The position numbers and the translations under genes are program-made. Source: Steromphala cineraria (lineage: Eukaryota; Mollusca; Gastropoda; Trochida; Trochidae). From it: a stretch of DNA of 64,000 nucleotides. This document shows positions 9,601-23,282 of this stretch, in pieces. The stretch lies in the NCBI GenBank assembly GCA_916613615.1, contig OU744730.1, positions 3,162,001 to 3,226,000 of the forward strand, read 5' to 3'. Positions within the stretch are counted from its first letter, which is position 1, and every line of letters begins with the position of its first letter. The notes under the pieces were generated by a model, which made no database searches, was not told the DNA's origin, and saw nothing but the letters and a program-made list of their open reading frames with translations.

Positions 9601-10092
9601 TCAAATGTTACATAACTTTGGGGTCTCTGGACCCCAAAGCAATAATATTGAACTGTTTTTCAGATATGGCCCGGAAACAGACCATTCTCTCTTTATGCAC
9701 TAAGTTAAAACTTGTTCCATGGAAACCAGAATTATTATTTTTAAATTCAATATAACCAAAATGTCAAAATGCACCAGCCAACCACTAGTCTAACCACATA
9801 CCAAGTTTCGTAAAAAAAATATCGAATAGTTTTTTAGATATGCCCCCTATATGCGCTAAGTTCAAATTGTTTCCATGGAAACCAGAACAAAAAAATCAGA
9901 ATTATCAAAATAGCAAAAGACACCAGCCCACCACTAGATCTAGCCACATACCAAGTTTCGTAAAAAAATATTGAACGGTTCTTGAGATATGATCCGGAAA
10001 CGAAAGCGTTACTGAATTACGGAACCACGGAATCATGGACGGAATGGAAAACAGTATGTCTCCCGCAAAGCTTTGCGGGGGACATAATAAAT
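9601..10092 (+). mobile_element. Non-autonomous element with about 150-bp internal tandem units and terminal CCCGCAAAGCTTTGCGGG hairpin
   Basis: Two to three imperfect units share CATGGAAACCAGAA, ACCAAGTTTCGTAAAAAAA and GATATG-CC. The right end is CCCGCAAAGCTTTGCGGGGG followed by ACATAATAAA. This hairpin-plus-GGGGGACATAATAAA ending resembles those at 11957 and 62870. No protein. Confidence 0.6.
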
Positions 10093-10570
10093 CAGTTGAA
10101 TGAGGGAATTAGTTAGACAATAAACTGGCATCTACATGTCATCTTCAAGACAAGTATTGTAATAAAGGACATGACGAAGAACCAGAGTTTATGTGCCGAA
10201 CTTTCTCCTGCACGATTTGAGGAAGCACCAAATGCATTTTTCATTATACTTTTCTCAAACTGGTGTGTTGGCCGTTTTTTTATGTGTCCTACTTGACAGG
10301 TTTGTATTCCTGTCGCAGTTACCATTGGAAATAATTCAAACTGCCCGCTTACCAGCATCGACACGCTGGCATTATGTACATGGACATTTGTTTCACAAGG
10401 ATTTCAAGTCTATCTAGGTATATGGGCAAGACTAGGATTTGGTTTCTTGTAGACTATTGTTCTGTTGAATTACAGCAAATGTAGAAGTAGAAGTCTCTGA
10501 AAATCACTTCAAAGGAATGAAAATTTGTCTCGAAATTTGACATTTCAGAGTGAGTTATATCTGCATCGGG
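10093..10570. other. Non-coding; overlapping 74-83-codon frames on opposite strands
   Basis: No domain or codon structure favours either strand, so no gene is called. Confidence 0.4.
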
Positions 10571-10719
10571 TGCCTGTCGCAAAGAGTAATCAGATAAGCG
10601 CCTTGACTGGCAGATACGTTTATTGGCCCTGTTGTTAAATTCTGACCTCTCAGTTGGAATTCAATTTCATGTGCGTGTCAGCAGCAGCTCACAGGTGCAT
10701 TGTCATGGTCTCTTAACAT
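10571..10719 (+). repeat. Duplicated block, copy 1
   Basis: About 150 bp matching 13976-14128 in the same orientation (shared phrases GTGCC-TC-CA-A, GACTGGCA, GTTGTT-AATTCTGACC, TCAGCAGCAGCTC, TGCATTGTCATGGTCTCTTA). Weaker similarity may continue near 12040-12270 versus 15095-15250 (TTGTCTCTCTTTYCTCA). This suggests an old segmental duplication of a non-coding or untranslated segment. Confidence 0.65.
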
Positions 10720-11215
10720 GCGTCCCCAAGTACAGAACAGGAAACTACCAATTTGTTTCTCATGGAAAGTCATTCTTTTCGTTTTAAAGACGCCAATATA
10801 GCTATATATAAAATGTGTCATGATTTTAAGTCTTTAAATTAATAACAAAAGTAAAAACCATTAGTGTTTTTGAATTTATACACAAGTTCCATGTTTTTTT
10901 AAAACAAGTATTTGTCACAAAAGTGACAAGATCCCCCGCCGCAAATTGATGTTAACAGAAAACATAATGTATACATAGAAACACTTGTCTACACTTATCA
11001 TGCTACCAGATGTCATTTAGACAATAACAAATCGACTGGTTCCTGGGTCTTCCAAATAAGAAGCCTTGTACAAAAAAAGACGAGAATAACATATCGGCCT
11101 ACTAAATGCATGTTGGTTTAACTGTGACTTGAAATTTTTTTGAAAATCACAAAAACCAAATTGGCCGGTGTCTTCCTTAAATAGATCTATAAAAAGAATC
11201 CAGTGAATGACTCTT
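10720..11215. other. Non-coding, no gene recognised
   Basis: AT-rich interval between the duplicated block and the GACCTTGA repeat; nothing supported. Confidence 0.4.
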
Positions 11216-11957
11216 GAGATATCACACTCACAAGTTTAACATGCAGGTAAATTGATGATAAATCCAAAGTTCTGCTGTGACCTTGAAAACAATGTGAAGG
11301 TCATCAAAATTGACTTTGTCCTGCGTATACCCAATAAGATGATTTGCTTAACTTATGAAGGCAATCTAGTTAACAGTTCTAGAGATTTCCTGCTGACAAG
11401 CCTTAAAGGCAGATTTCAATGTTTCAATTGTCAAAGCCTCGCTGTGACCTTGAAAATAATGTGAAGGTCACCAAAATCAACTCGGTCCGGCGCCTACCTA
11501 ATAAGATGCAATATGTCAGTTATGAAGAGAATCCAGTAAGTGGTTCTTGAGAAATCCTGCTGATAAGCCTAAAATGCAGGTTTCAATGCTGAAATTTTCA
11601 AAGCCTCGTTGTGACCTTGAAAATAATGTGAAGGTCACCAAGATCAACTTGGCCCGGCGCCTTCCCAGTAAGATGATTGGTGTAAGTTATGAAGAGAATC
11701 CAGTTAATGGTTCTTGAGATATCCCGTTGACAAGGGTAAAATTTCAAAGATTCGTTGTGACCTTGTAATAAAGGTCAAGGTCATGAAACTCTATAGGGGG
11801 TGATGAAGCTATATACAAAAAAATGAAAAGAATCTGGTCAATAGTTTTTGAGTTATTCAATTTTTCATTCGTATGGACGTACATGTACGTACGGAAGGAC
11901 GGACGCTGCCCAATACTATATCCCCCGCTTCGCGCTAAACGCGCGGCGGGGGATAAT
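11216..11957 (+). mobile_element. Non-autonomous element built of GTGACCTTGAAAATAATGTGAAGGTCA units
   Basis: Three to four imperfect units of about 165 bp, each with GACCTTGAAAA-AATGTGAAGGTCA, AGTTATGAAG-GAATCCAGT and TTCTTGAGATATC. The right end has a GTACGGAAGGACGGACG stretch, a GCGCGGCGGGGGAT hairpin and ATAATAAA. It is coding-free and similar in style to 62330-62880. Confidence 0.7.
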
Positions 11958-12435
11958 AAATCACAATGTTAAAAGATCGATAGTGAAATGCAATATATTA
12001 TATTATTATATTATAATTTTAAATATTACTGTGATCTTTGATGAACTGCAAGGCGTTTGTCTTAATTGTCTCTCTTTTTTCTCAGTAATTGTTTGGATTC
12101 AAATTGGAATTCGTTTAAACCAAGGATTTTTATGACAGAAGGTCTGATGTAATTCCTTGGTTTGACATACGTATAAGTAATAACGAGTCACTATTACCAT
12201 TTTGATACGGGAATGGCCTTCTAAAACAGTTTTCCTCGTTACCTGCTTTTCTTTCTGTCATTCTCGGACGACAGCCCACCCGGTCAGAAAACCACATCAC
12301 ACATACGAGAACAAAATCCCATTCCTTGTTTTTTTTTTTAGGTTTCTCGAAAATAAAGACACATTTATACTACATATCTTTATATAATCAAGCAAAAACA
12401 TCGCGTCTGAATACTTTGCACTGATAATTTAACAA
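11958..12435. other. Non-coding, no gene recognised
   Basis: Contains the weak downstream partner of the duplicated block. No coding frame supported. Confidence 0.4.
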
Positions 12436-13355
12436 ATGAGTTTATCAAAGTCTTTATACCCCCAGCTATCGACCAGATATGTAAGTTGTTTAATGATGTT
12501 TTCAACTGTGGTCACTTTCCAGATCAATGGGCCACCTCAACAATCCACGCTCGACATAAAAAAGGAGATAAGCTAAATCCAAATAATTACAAAGGAATTG
12601 CCATTAGTAGCTGCCTGGGAAAGTTATTTTGCAAAGTTATCAATGATCGAATCATAAAATTCTTTGAATCAAACTCAACTTTTGATCCCTGTCAGTCTGG
12701 TTTTAGAAAAGGTTTTCGTACTTCAGACAACATATTCACTATCAAAACTATCATTGACAGTTTTAAAGTCAAGAAAAAGAAACTTAATACCTGTTTCATA
12801 GATTTTAAAAAAGGCTTTTGACTCTGTAAATAGGGGATTGCTCCTCTCAAAATTGTATAAACAGGGTATAAATAGGAAAATATTGGACGTGGTATCATCT
12901 CTATATTCCAATGTGCACTACAAAGTAAAAACATCAGCTGGATTGTCTGAACCCTTTCTGTCAAATATAGGTGTGTGTCAAAGCTGTATTCTTTCACCTA
13001 CACTTTTCAACCTCTTCATTAATGACCTCGTGTCTTATCTTGACATACCCATAAATGGATTATGCTTGGATGGTTTGATGCTTGGTCATCTACTATTTGC
13101 AGATGACCTGGTTTTATTAACTGATTCACCAACTAAACTGCAAATGTTGCTTGATAATCTGACCCACTATTGTACAAATAATTATATTGATATCAATATG
13201 GAGAAAACCAACATTGTGGTGTTTGGTTCATCAACCAAATCTAAGCAGGAGCAACCATGGACTATAAGCGACCAGCCTGTACTTGTCACTGATAAGTATA
13301 CATATCTGGGAATTATACTCCACCAAAATGGACAATATATATATGACCTTGTACA
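12436..13355 (+). pseudogene. LINE reverse transcriptase fragment, frameshifted
   Basis: Opens inside RT (NEFIKVFIPPAIDQICKLFND) and continues to 12821 with NNYKGIAISSCLGKLF and SGFRKGFRTSDNIF. One extra A in the run at about 12808-12813 breaks CFIDFKKAFDSV; the second frame (12838-13374) continues with NLFINDLVSYLD, the catalytic HLLFADDLVLL and the thumb start VTDKYTYLGIIL. The usual R/PQG-C-LSP motif reads VCQSCILSP, a likely loss. It is truncated on both sides, with no endonuclease and no 3' tail. It inserts between the two copies of the duplicated block. Confidence 0.85.
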
Positions 13356-13975
13356 AATGATATTATATGTATAAACTAGAATGTCTCCATCAATCAATAC
13401 CCCTCCCGATAGGACAGTTCCTTTAACACAAAATAAACATGAACACACATGAGATACAATGAAAACATGTCTGATATATTCATTTATACTAACGCTTTCC
13501 GAATACTTTTACGAAAACGTTCGAATACTGATCCAATATGTATCATATAACCTACAAAAGATAACTGTTTCATATTTGAAATTTAATAAGGACGTTCCTA
13601 CCTCTTAAAATCAGAACAATCGGGATTTTGCGCACTTAACAGATCCTTTTATTGAATGTTGTAAAGTAAACCTATCCTCAATTATATCCGTTTCACTCCG
13701 ATATTGAGTCTCGCAAAATGTAGTAGAGGGTCGCGTCATTCATCTTTCGAATTGACTAATCAGGGCTTGGCTTCCCATGTCGCAATAGTCTGCTTTCGCA
13801 CATATAACGTTGGAAGGTATATAGCAAGTGTTATTGAGGCTAGGTTTACTTAGACTGTGTTAGATAGATAGATGTCCTTTCAATTTAGGGAGTAATGAGC
13901 ATTTAGCAGTTATCCGAGATATATTTTTGATTATTGTATCCAAACTTTCAAAAGACTTATGATATCTGAATCGAG
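13356..13975. other. Non-coding, no gene recognised
   Basis: No supported coding frame, splice signal or repeat. Confidence 0.4.
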
Positions 13976-14128
13976 TGCCTATCACAGAAAGTAGCAATCA
14001 GGTCAGCGAGATGACTGGCATATCAGTTGATTTAACCCCGTTGTTGAATTCTGACCTTTCAGTTTGAATTCAAGTGCGTATCAGCAGCAGCTCGCAAGTG
14101 CATTGTCATGGTCTCTTAACACAATGTC
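13976..14128 (+). repeat. Duplicated block, copy 2
   Basis: Same-orientation partner of 10571-10719, about 3.4 kb away. Confidence 0.65.
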
Positions 14129-16616
14129 GTCTCTTTAGCTTATAATGAAGAGTTATCCTTTACTTTTCAAACTAAGAGTCTTTTAATGAATTCAGTATAA
14201 CTGAAAGTAGCCATTTAATTGCTAGATATAAAACATACTCATTAATTGTATGAATTGAATATAAAAGCAAAAGAAAAAACAATTTGAACTTTCAAGTCTA
14301 TTTAATTCTATTTTCATCTATTTCTAAATAAATCTACAATGTTAAAAGAACAGAGAGGGGACGTTTATAAAAACATAGATATTCTTACATTTAACCATTC
14401 TTACTTATCCTTATATACACTGTTACTCTTGCTGAATTTTATTAAAATCTGCTACAACGTTCTTTCTCAGGCTTGATAATTTTACCACGATGCTTATCCA
14501 ACATCATATCTTATCTGGAGAGGTGTCTTGTTTAGACAATTCTGAAAGTGACAGAACAATAAAACAGTAAACAAGAAAAGGCCGAAGTCAATTTGAAAAA
14601 CGAGCTGGAACTATTCTATATCTTTATAAGTCATTTCCAGCTGCCCTGGGACAGCCAGACAGCAACACATACCAGACCTAAACAGTGTCCAAAAAAGTAT
14701 AGTGTGGCCTTTCAATTCCTTATCAGATATCTTGACCTATCACTTCTTCCACTGCTCTCTCCCTCTTTCTCTGTGTACATATATGTGCACTCACTGACAC
14801 AAAAATATCACAGAACAAATATGTTAACTACACAATTATGATTTAGTATGTATTTATTATCGACGAAAATTGGAATGTTACACAACAGTGCTTAATATGT
14901 ATCATAAACACCCAGAGAAGTACATCTACTGCATGGACAAGGAAGATCTTGGCTACAAAATCAAAATCACTGATAAGCATCGTGGGACTAATTGTAATTT
15001 TTTAAAAATATATATTTCATCAAACTTCATAAATTACAGCATCCATAAAATCGAATGTTCTTATTTTAGCAGCTATCATTTTAAAGAGCCTTAAACCTTG
15101 ATGCACGGAGGTCTCATTTGTCTCTCTTTCCTCACAGTTGTTTTGAGGATTCATACGTATACGTACAAGAAATGCTGAGTTACTTTAGCTTTTTCGTCAT
15201 GGCGTGTCCTTTAAAACGTTTTTCCTCATTATCTTTTTACATTTCTTTCAGTGATTATCAGACCAACGCTAAAAGTTCAGCATTTGAACTCTGAAATAGG
15301 TCTGTAATACAGGCAGTTAATGTATCCAAAGCTTTTGCTACTGTTTGCTGAATCTTAATATAATTCTTTTGAACTCTGTTATAGAATTAAGTTGGTACAG
15401 CAAACAGTTAAAGCAATAGCAATCTAATGAATATGTTAACCTTAACCGTTACTAACATAATTATTATCTCTCAATGTCTGTAAAGTTTGTTTAATGGGCC
15501 ATCAACATTGAGCATCAACATGTTCCCACGCAGTAAGGTTTGGGTGCAATGCTACACTGAATTTTATTGCAGTATCACACCTTGTTCCAGTCGATACTCG
15601 CAGGTTTCACCGCAACAATAGCATTGCATAGGCTTAACTTTCAATTTATTTCAAAGCTGTTATATAAATGTTATCATTATTTCGTTCTTTTTAACTTTTT
15701 TCTTGATTCTTAAGCTATTATAAAGTGTGTATTTCCATTTTGTAAGTTGGTGGTGGCAGGTCGGTGAAATTTGGACAGGTACGTTATGGCCTTTATTCAA
15801 TGTTTTTTTTATCAAACAATTTATACAAGCTCTTTGACCTAAACAGGCCAATGTCTCCTCTAGCTGTATGACATATATATCCCTTTTTCATATAAATAGT
15901 TGGAGGGCCAGACCTCCATTCACTTGGAATAGGCCTGAACTGAAAAAGTATATCATTATTTGTTCACTTTTAAGTCTGACATTAATAGTTTAAATTTAAT
16001 GAAATTTGCACAATTAATCGCTTTGGTGTGTAGAGGTTTTAGTAAAGATTGTCATTGCTAGAATAGATAAACTGATAATAAAGTTGTTTTATCTGGTAGG
16101 TAAAACCTAGATCTATGCTGGATTTACATTGTTGTCTGGACAGCCATGTTCTTGTGCTTTTCAAAACTAACGGTACAAATCTAAATAACATTTGAGAACA
16201 ATGAAAAATATAACAACTTCTAGGAATCCTATTATCAGGTCCCATCGTCATTCCTTTTGTCATAAAAGCCATACTCTCAGACAGATTATAGCTTCAGCAT
16301 ATCTTGACTCAGTGCGCATATCAAGCATGTAATAGAAATTGTGTTAGTGGAAAAGTATTATGTATTTATCTTGAAGCAGTTGAGGTTTACCGTTAACACA
16401 AAGCATTTATGTATTTTATTGTTAAATGTGACACACACCTCAAGCCATTTTGATATCGGTCCAATAAATGTGCCTACGTACAAAGAAGAGGCGTCTACGA
16501 GAGGGTTCCTCGACTGTTTGTTTTCATTTCATGCTCAATAAGCTTAACTTGAGTAAATGCAGAAGTTTGTGACATCTAACATCCATCTGGAATGTCTAAC
16601 CCAGGGAACCTAGGCT
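14129..16616. other. Non-coding; one weak coding-like stretch at about 14870-15010
   Basis: Mostly AT-rich. The plus-strand frame at 14870-15010 (LNMYHKHPEKYIYCMDKEDLGYKIKITDKHRG) has protein-like composition but no ATG start, no clear splice acceptor and no family I recognise. It could be an orphan exon or chance. Confidence 0.35.
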
Positions 16617-16625
16617 ATTTTGGAG

Positions 16626-18526
16626 GGCATACTGTAAAACATGGGGTGGGGTGGAGTCTGGGGTCTGGGGTTTAGAAACAAATCTGTAAAAGCTGGGGTG
16701 ACCAAAATTATTGCTGTCATTTGAAAAATATTTATGTTAATGGAGATTTACAGAGATATGAGCTCAGTTAACAGTAAATTGACCAAATGACATCCAACAG
16801 ATGTCTCAGGGACAAGGGCACTGGACATTCCTTACTGTCTGAGAGAACTAGACTGTTACTCAAGTCTTTTGTTACATATGATTCTACCTTCAAATACTTT
16901 TCTTTAATGAATAATTTGTCAGAAAAATACAAGAAATTGACATTGAAAATCTACCCAGTTTATCAACATTAAGTTTAGAGTTTGAATTGCATTCAACTGC
17001 ATCTCACTTCTTTCATGTGGCTTAAACATTGACACTAACAATGTTGTTGCTTGTAAAAAGCAGGTTTCTCTTAAGACTATTCCTATCAATATGCATCTTT
17101 ATATTAGACTTAAAGATATTTTATATTTGTTTCACAGGCGAAGTGTCCACCTAACAAGTTATCCACTCACTATTTTTATCACTTATAAGTGAATTTAATG
17201 TTGATGACAACCACTTGAAGAATGTTTGGATGAAAACAAAATGAGAAAAGACCTTTTATATATATTTGATATTCTATATATATGTTTATGCCACTACGCA
17301 GTTAGGTAAGATGTAACAGGTAAAGTAACATCAACCTAACTTTCAAACCTTTATTTCACTACATTCATTACATTAATCATTGGCAAAAGCAATTACTAAA
17401 TTATTCTTACAGCCTATTTGTTTTAAGAGAGCCATTGATCAACAACTTTTATCACTTAAAAATCCTATGGAGACCTTGTTTTGAATATCATAGGAAATGA
17501 TTGTTATAAAAAATATGTACTGATATTTCAATTTGTTTGAACCTTTTTTTCCGTAAATATGTGATATAACTGATATAATACATTTGGCAAGCCATTTATT
17601 TCACATAATTCTTATATCAAAAGTATATTTTTCTATGCATGATATTTGAATATAAATACGTTTTTCTGTGAATGTGCTTCCCGTTGTCCAGTAAAAGAGT
17701 AGTAAATGATAAAACACAATCATTGTCCAATTCTTGTTCAGAACATTCCTTAGAATATTGTATTTTGTTTTCTTAACTTTTGACCTAATGACATGTACTT
17801 GGAAAGTACTTTTTGAGAAAACTCTGATTAACTTCTGTTTATATGATAAACACATTAAGATAGTTACGAATTAAATAGTCCAATCGTTCCTCTCATTATA
17901 TTTGTCATCTATTGTGATAGTATATATATATTTATATCAGTTTCACAACTATTTGGACAATAAGTGTGTTATCCAGATCCCAAAAGCAAAAAAGGAGTCT
18001 TCTTGAGCCTAGACAATATTGGCAAGTTAAGTTAACTTAGCTTTAGCTGAAATTAGATAGTCTTCAGGACTTCAATTTATTCAATTTCAAATGTAAAAAA
18101 ATAAAATTATAACATTAGTCATCAACTCTTGTTTCAGAGACTATAGGTGTTAGTCTATTTGACAATATGTGTATTTCAATATTCATATCAAGAGGTATTT
18201 GATTTGCAGGTTTAACTTTTGTGTAATGACAAACAACATATTAGAACACAGGTCTAGCTCTAGCATTTAATGTTCATTCAAGACAGCGCATTCACTATAG
18301 ACCATTTACAAATTGTACATCTTAGCACAGACTAAACGTTAGTCTAGATAACTTTCCATTAGCAAGAAGGAGATCAGTGACAGATTGTGGTGATGTAGTA
18401 CCATAGTGATCCACAAAATGACATTTAGCAGCTGTCAAAACTGACCCCAGTATTTACAGTTTTTTCCCAAACCCCAGAACCCAGACCCCACCCCAACCAA
18501 CCCCACCCCATGTTTTACAGTATGCC
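16626..18526. mobile_element. 1901-bp TIR element with 9-bp TSD, MULE-like, non-autonomous
   Basis: The ends are inverted repeats, GGCATACTGTAAAACATGGG on the left and its reverse complement on the right. The first 27 bases are identical and G-rich GGGGTCTGGGGTT repeats follow on both sides. Directly outside is the 9-bp duplication ATTTTGGAG (16617-16625 and 18527-18535). A 9-bp duplication fits Mutator-like elements; hAT elements duplicate 8 bp. Interior AT-rich, with no transposase frame. Confidence 0.85.
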
Positions 18527-18535
18527 ATTTTGGAG

Positions 18536-20470
18536 TACGAGGGACTGGGATCTCAATGGGGGTGAGTGGAAGAGATCAGGGATAGAGTTGGGCAGCTGTC
18601 CTTTATCTCGGCTTCATGATTGTGTGTGTACTAAGAGCCCTCGACACAGTCTAGCTGTTCATTGAGCAAGTCTAATTTATAAATACAAATGACACAAGAA
18701 GGGGGAAACATATGTTATTACGAGTATAATCATGTTCCAGTTTGATTTATTGTCTTATAAATTTACCGATGTGTTAAGGCCACAGGGTTACCAAAATAAT
18801 GTATGAACTAGAATCCAGATCAACATAGAAGTATCAAAAAAGAAAACGAGAATCAAATGATGGATAATATTAATCAATTTGTTTTGCCTGACGCTTTGCT
18901 CGCATACAAAACTCTTACACATGTGTGCACTATTACTCATATGTAAATGTATAGATGTGTGCACTCGCAAATTTGCTATGTGTTCGCCTGAGTTTTAGCA
19001 GGGGTTGATAAAGACCTTTTTGTTAAAAATTAAATGATAATTATTATAATTGTGTTACACGCCAATTCAATTTTACAAATGGAAGATCTGTTGGCACGTC
19101 TTGCTGAGATATATTCCATACTAAATAAGTTAAGTATTCCATCTCCATTATTAAAATTAAATTATGGAAAATGCATATAAGTGGATACACTGATGACAAT
19201 AGTCCCGAAGCAGAAAATTCCAAACACTGAACGAATACAAAACAATGTTTATGGTTGACGGCACCAGATTGACACTTGAGCACACATACCATAATAAAAT
19301 GTGCCAAATAAACATAGAATACTGTGTTTTATTTTTTTATTTAACATTTGATGATAATGTACGTGTTTCGTAATATTGTGTTATGCATTTTTAACTAAAG
19401 ATATAGCCCTACAAGATTTCAAAGAATGATACAGTTTGTTCACGTATCCATTTGAGTCGATTAAGTAAATTTATTGAGCGGTTATTTACATTATTACACA
19501 TCCTTGACAGAAATCAAAGAAATCAATTGTTCATTTGAGTCATTGATTTTATACAGAGATTTAAATAAGGGATGTTATATTTTACAATATCTTTGGACTT
19601 TGCCTTTGTCAACAGCGAGATTATAATGTTATTAATAAATTTTTCCCGTATTGGTCCAGTTACAGGTCCGAGGTCTGATGTATTGGTTTTTGCCCGTATT
19701 GACCAAGCTTACTGTACCTATATTGGCCCAGTTGTCGAATCGTATAGGGTAGGCCGTACATGTATAGGTTGTATTAGTGCCATATCATTGATAGTTAATT
19801 AATAAAGTTTGGTAAAAGAAGTGAATTTTTTTAGGAATATGTGTTAAAACGTAAATGTTTTTTTAATTTGTTTTATAGATTTGGGGACTTTGCCATCCGT
19901 TTATAATTAATATTTCATTTCAGAAAGTTTTAGCAATGTTTAGACAACAAAAGCCACTCCGTCTTACAATGTTGGGACATATGAAATCCAATCTTATAAT
20001 TTGCTAATAGGAACAGGTAGATATATCGGACGCCGAATAAAGCAAAGGTGCAATTTGAATATAATTGAAGACCGATATCATTCAATATGTGGCCTGCTTA
20101 CGTAACTTTCAAGAAATACGTTCACCAAGAAATATCATTTTCGTATCATGTTTTTAAGATTTATGGACCATCTATAGAAAAAAGCCGCCTTTTTTATAAA
20201 ATATATTGCTCATCGATACTCCACATTACTTAATCAGATTTTTAAGCATGAACTTAACTGTATAATTCTTCATTGTAGGATTTCTGCGCTTTGGGGGGTT
20301 AACCAAAATAACACTGTATTTTCACATGTGAGTGAATTTGCTACGCGTGCGCGTGACACATTTAACACACTGTGCATATTTAAACACGTGTAAAATTGCA
20401 TTTGCTCCATCCCCTTACTGGATGTAAATTTACCTCTTGTGCAAAATTAGTAACGTGTGCATTTGCGTCG
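18536..20470. other. Non-coding, no gene recognised
   Basis: A plus-strand 76-codon frame at 19572-19802 contains a repeated TATTGG-CCAGT-like phrase but no domain. Confidence 0.4.
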
Positions 20471-20600
20471 CTATGACACAATTAAAATAGGTCGACAGTC
20501 GTCGATGAATTTCCATTCTACTGAATCGGGGGCTTTTTCAAAAGCTACCAGTGTTGGGATAACTAACATGTTACCAGTCGAGTGCATTCTCCTATATATC
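20471..20600 (-). pseudogene. LINE reverse transcriptase relic
   Basis: The minus-strand peptide VIPTLVAFEKAPDSVEWKFID corresponds to the first catalytic block of LINE RT (normally D-F-x-K-A-F-D-S-V). The first Asp is replaced and the rest of the RT is missing. Confidence 0.6.
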
Positions 20601-20659
20601 CGCTTCGTGAAACCTTTTTGAACTTCACTGATAGTGTTTTGTGATAACCTTTTCATCGC

Positions 20660-23282
20660 TTTCTTCCGGTTTTCGATTTTTTTCTTTTGCTAAACAATAA
20701 TGTTAGCGATGTGTTATCAAATGGGTTTTATTGAAAAGTTATATATTATATCATACAGGCTTGATCGTTCTTTGTCTAGAGCGTATTTTATAAATAAAAG
20801 TGATATCCATCCCAATGTGTTGGTTGATATATTGTAGGAAACCACTACGTTTTGGAAATGAAAAAGAAATACTCTATTGTACCGTTTTTATTAACTTTCA
20901 TAATGATTTTCTAAACATCAATCTCAGAAAGTATTAAACATTTTTAAACGACCTTCAATGCATTCTTATTGGGAATGGTTGATGAGTTAATTAATATACT
21001 AAACACTAGAACTCATTAAATGTGTGTATTTTGTTCAAATTTGGTATCTTCCTTTCAGAGGAAATTTCGAAAAAAAATGCCTACAAAAGACATTTTAAGG
21101 TTTACTGATTACGGGTTATGTGATATGTACTCTTTGTAATAGCGTCACAGACATATACAGACAGACAGATTGTTTATTATAGTCTCACTTCGCATTTACT
21201 ACGATATAATAGCAAACAAATACGCATTAAAAATAAACATACAACGAATCGCCAAAATAGGGTCACGAGAGACTAAATCATAATGGGTACATACAAATGA
21301 TATAGATGTAAGATGAACATAAATAAAGGGTAAATTAGGAGTAAAAATTACAAATTAATGTTTATCGTAGCGTTTATCCAGCACATCCCAGAAAATTAAG
21401 ATAAACTATGTACTGAACGGTATGTGCTATCTTATTATATATACATTTATAAATCTAAAACAATAACCTTTATTGTGTTTCTCATTTTAATATTAAAGCT
21501 CTGTATGCATTTGTGTAGATAGATCATTGTTAGTGATATATCTGATATGGTATATTAATATTAATATATACACTTTTAAACATACACTTTCACTTAAATG
21601 CAAAAAAAAAACCTGTTTGTATATGTGTTCTTACATATGATAAATATGTATAAGTTCTTTAATCGCGATGACCAGAGGTTGCTGAATGTGATTCGTACTT
21701 CAGTAAAATGAAAATGAAATTAGATTTCTTATCTCAAATAATCATGTAGGTCAATCAACTCCAACCACCTTCGGTTGGCTCCCTAAATGCTATCATGTTG
21801 AAATATTCGGTTGATTTCATCATTGAATAACGCTTTCATTTTCAATTTAAATATATATATGTGACATGCATGTCGACTTTTAGAAACTTTTAACTATATT
21901 TATAAGCATTTATGACGCTTCAACAACTATTCAAATATTATGATGTATGTAACCTTTGATCCTCTACGGAGATAATATCATATATTAAATAATATCAATA
22001 TCCATGGCATTTTCTCATCATACGCACTTCATCCACGTTTACATCTTTGTCAACCTCGCGTATTTGTATTTAGTGTAGATTTCTGAAGAGGAAATATTTC
22101 AAATTCGTCATAGTTTACAATTTTACATTATCAAAGGGTTGAGGATAAAGTATTGCTTGTAAGGTTTTTGATATTCAGGAATCACAGAATGAAACATCAA
22201 ACAAAGACAAAACATATTTCAAAACAAAATTGAAGCTCGAGTCATTTCCACCACCGTTCTGTTTCAAGATGTGACAAATCGACAAATCATGAATGATGGA
22301 AATGAAAAGCCTAAGAGCCTGTTGGACATTTTATGGGCGCTTTGTTTCCTCTCCTTGGATGCGGTAAATTCGCACCCGACGCCAACTCGTATTCACAAAT
22401 TTCAGTAGATTCGTACCACACATCATATCACATTAATTTTGATGCCAAGTAGTATCACCTGACAAACTTATATGATATCAATAACAAAAACAGTTTTTCA
22501 TTGATAATATTTATGCAATTAAAAATTGATCATGTCTGCAGTTTTTTTATCTGGAAAGTAGAGCGACACAGATGATTCCATGCAGGACGAAACGTGAAAT
22601 ATATTTTAGTATTTTTAAATAATATACATAATGATTACTGATGCTCAAAAACAATAATTTAGTAGATACAAAACTCGGTTGCGATCAATTTCCCTCAAGG
22701 CTAGCCTCCTTATGAAGTGAACCGAGTACATCCACAATGTGACGGTTTCACTCCTTTGATTGTTCTGTGTTTCAGAAATGGGCAGCATGTTTATTTTTTT
22801 TTATAGAAAACAATCATTTACGATATAATTTAACATATACTGATTTACCTATGTATGTAAAACGTTTCCCATTTATGTACATACATGGTTAAAATTGGTG
22901 ACATTACATTAACATTTTCATGATATAATAAAACAGTAATTATGAACTTCAAGCTGGATGATTTCAATTCAACCTGCAAAGAATTCCCAGGATCGAACAA
23001 GTACTTTTTGTTCATGAAAATTAATTTTACTACACTTATTTAACATGCAACTCAATGGAAGAAATATTTCGCCTTCCGACTATAATTATATATATATATA
23101 TTTGCATTGTTAAATTGTGCAAAATGCATATTGATGACGTCAATGCAATTTGACATTAAACCATTATTGTAAATGTGGGTACGAGTTCGGTTTTTGTACG
23201 AATTTCTCACAGTTGGGACGAGTTCGTTTTGGGTACGAATCAATCTACATACATTCTCCTCCCCTTCTCATACCCCCACCAA
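20660..23282. other. AT-rich non-coding; possible LINE 3' end at about 21150-21230 (minus)
   Basis: At 21160-21200, CAGACAGACAGATTGTTTATTATAG read in reverse gives AATAAACAATCTGTCTG, a CR1-like LINE 3' end pattern. Otherwise no frame above about 66 codons and no recognised motif. Confidence 0.4.

Noticed and set aside
10113..10417. Overlapping 83- and 74-codon frames on opposite strands
   Set aside because: Neither has a recognisable motif, splice context or repeat relationship; such lengths occur by chance.
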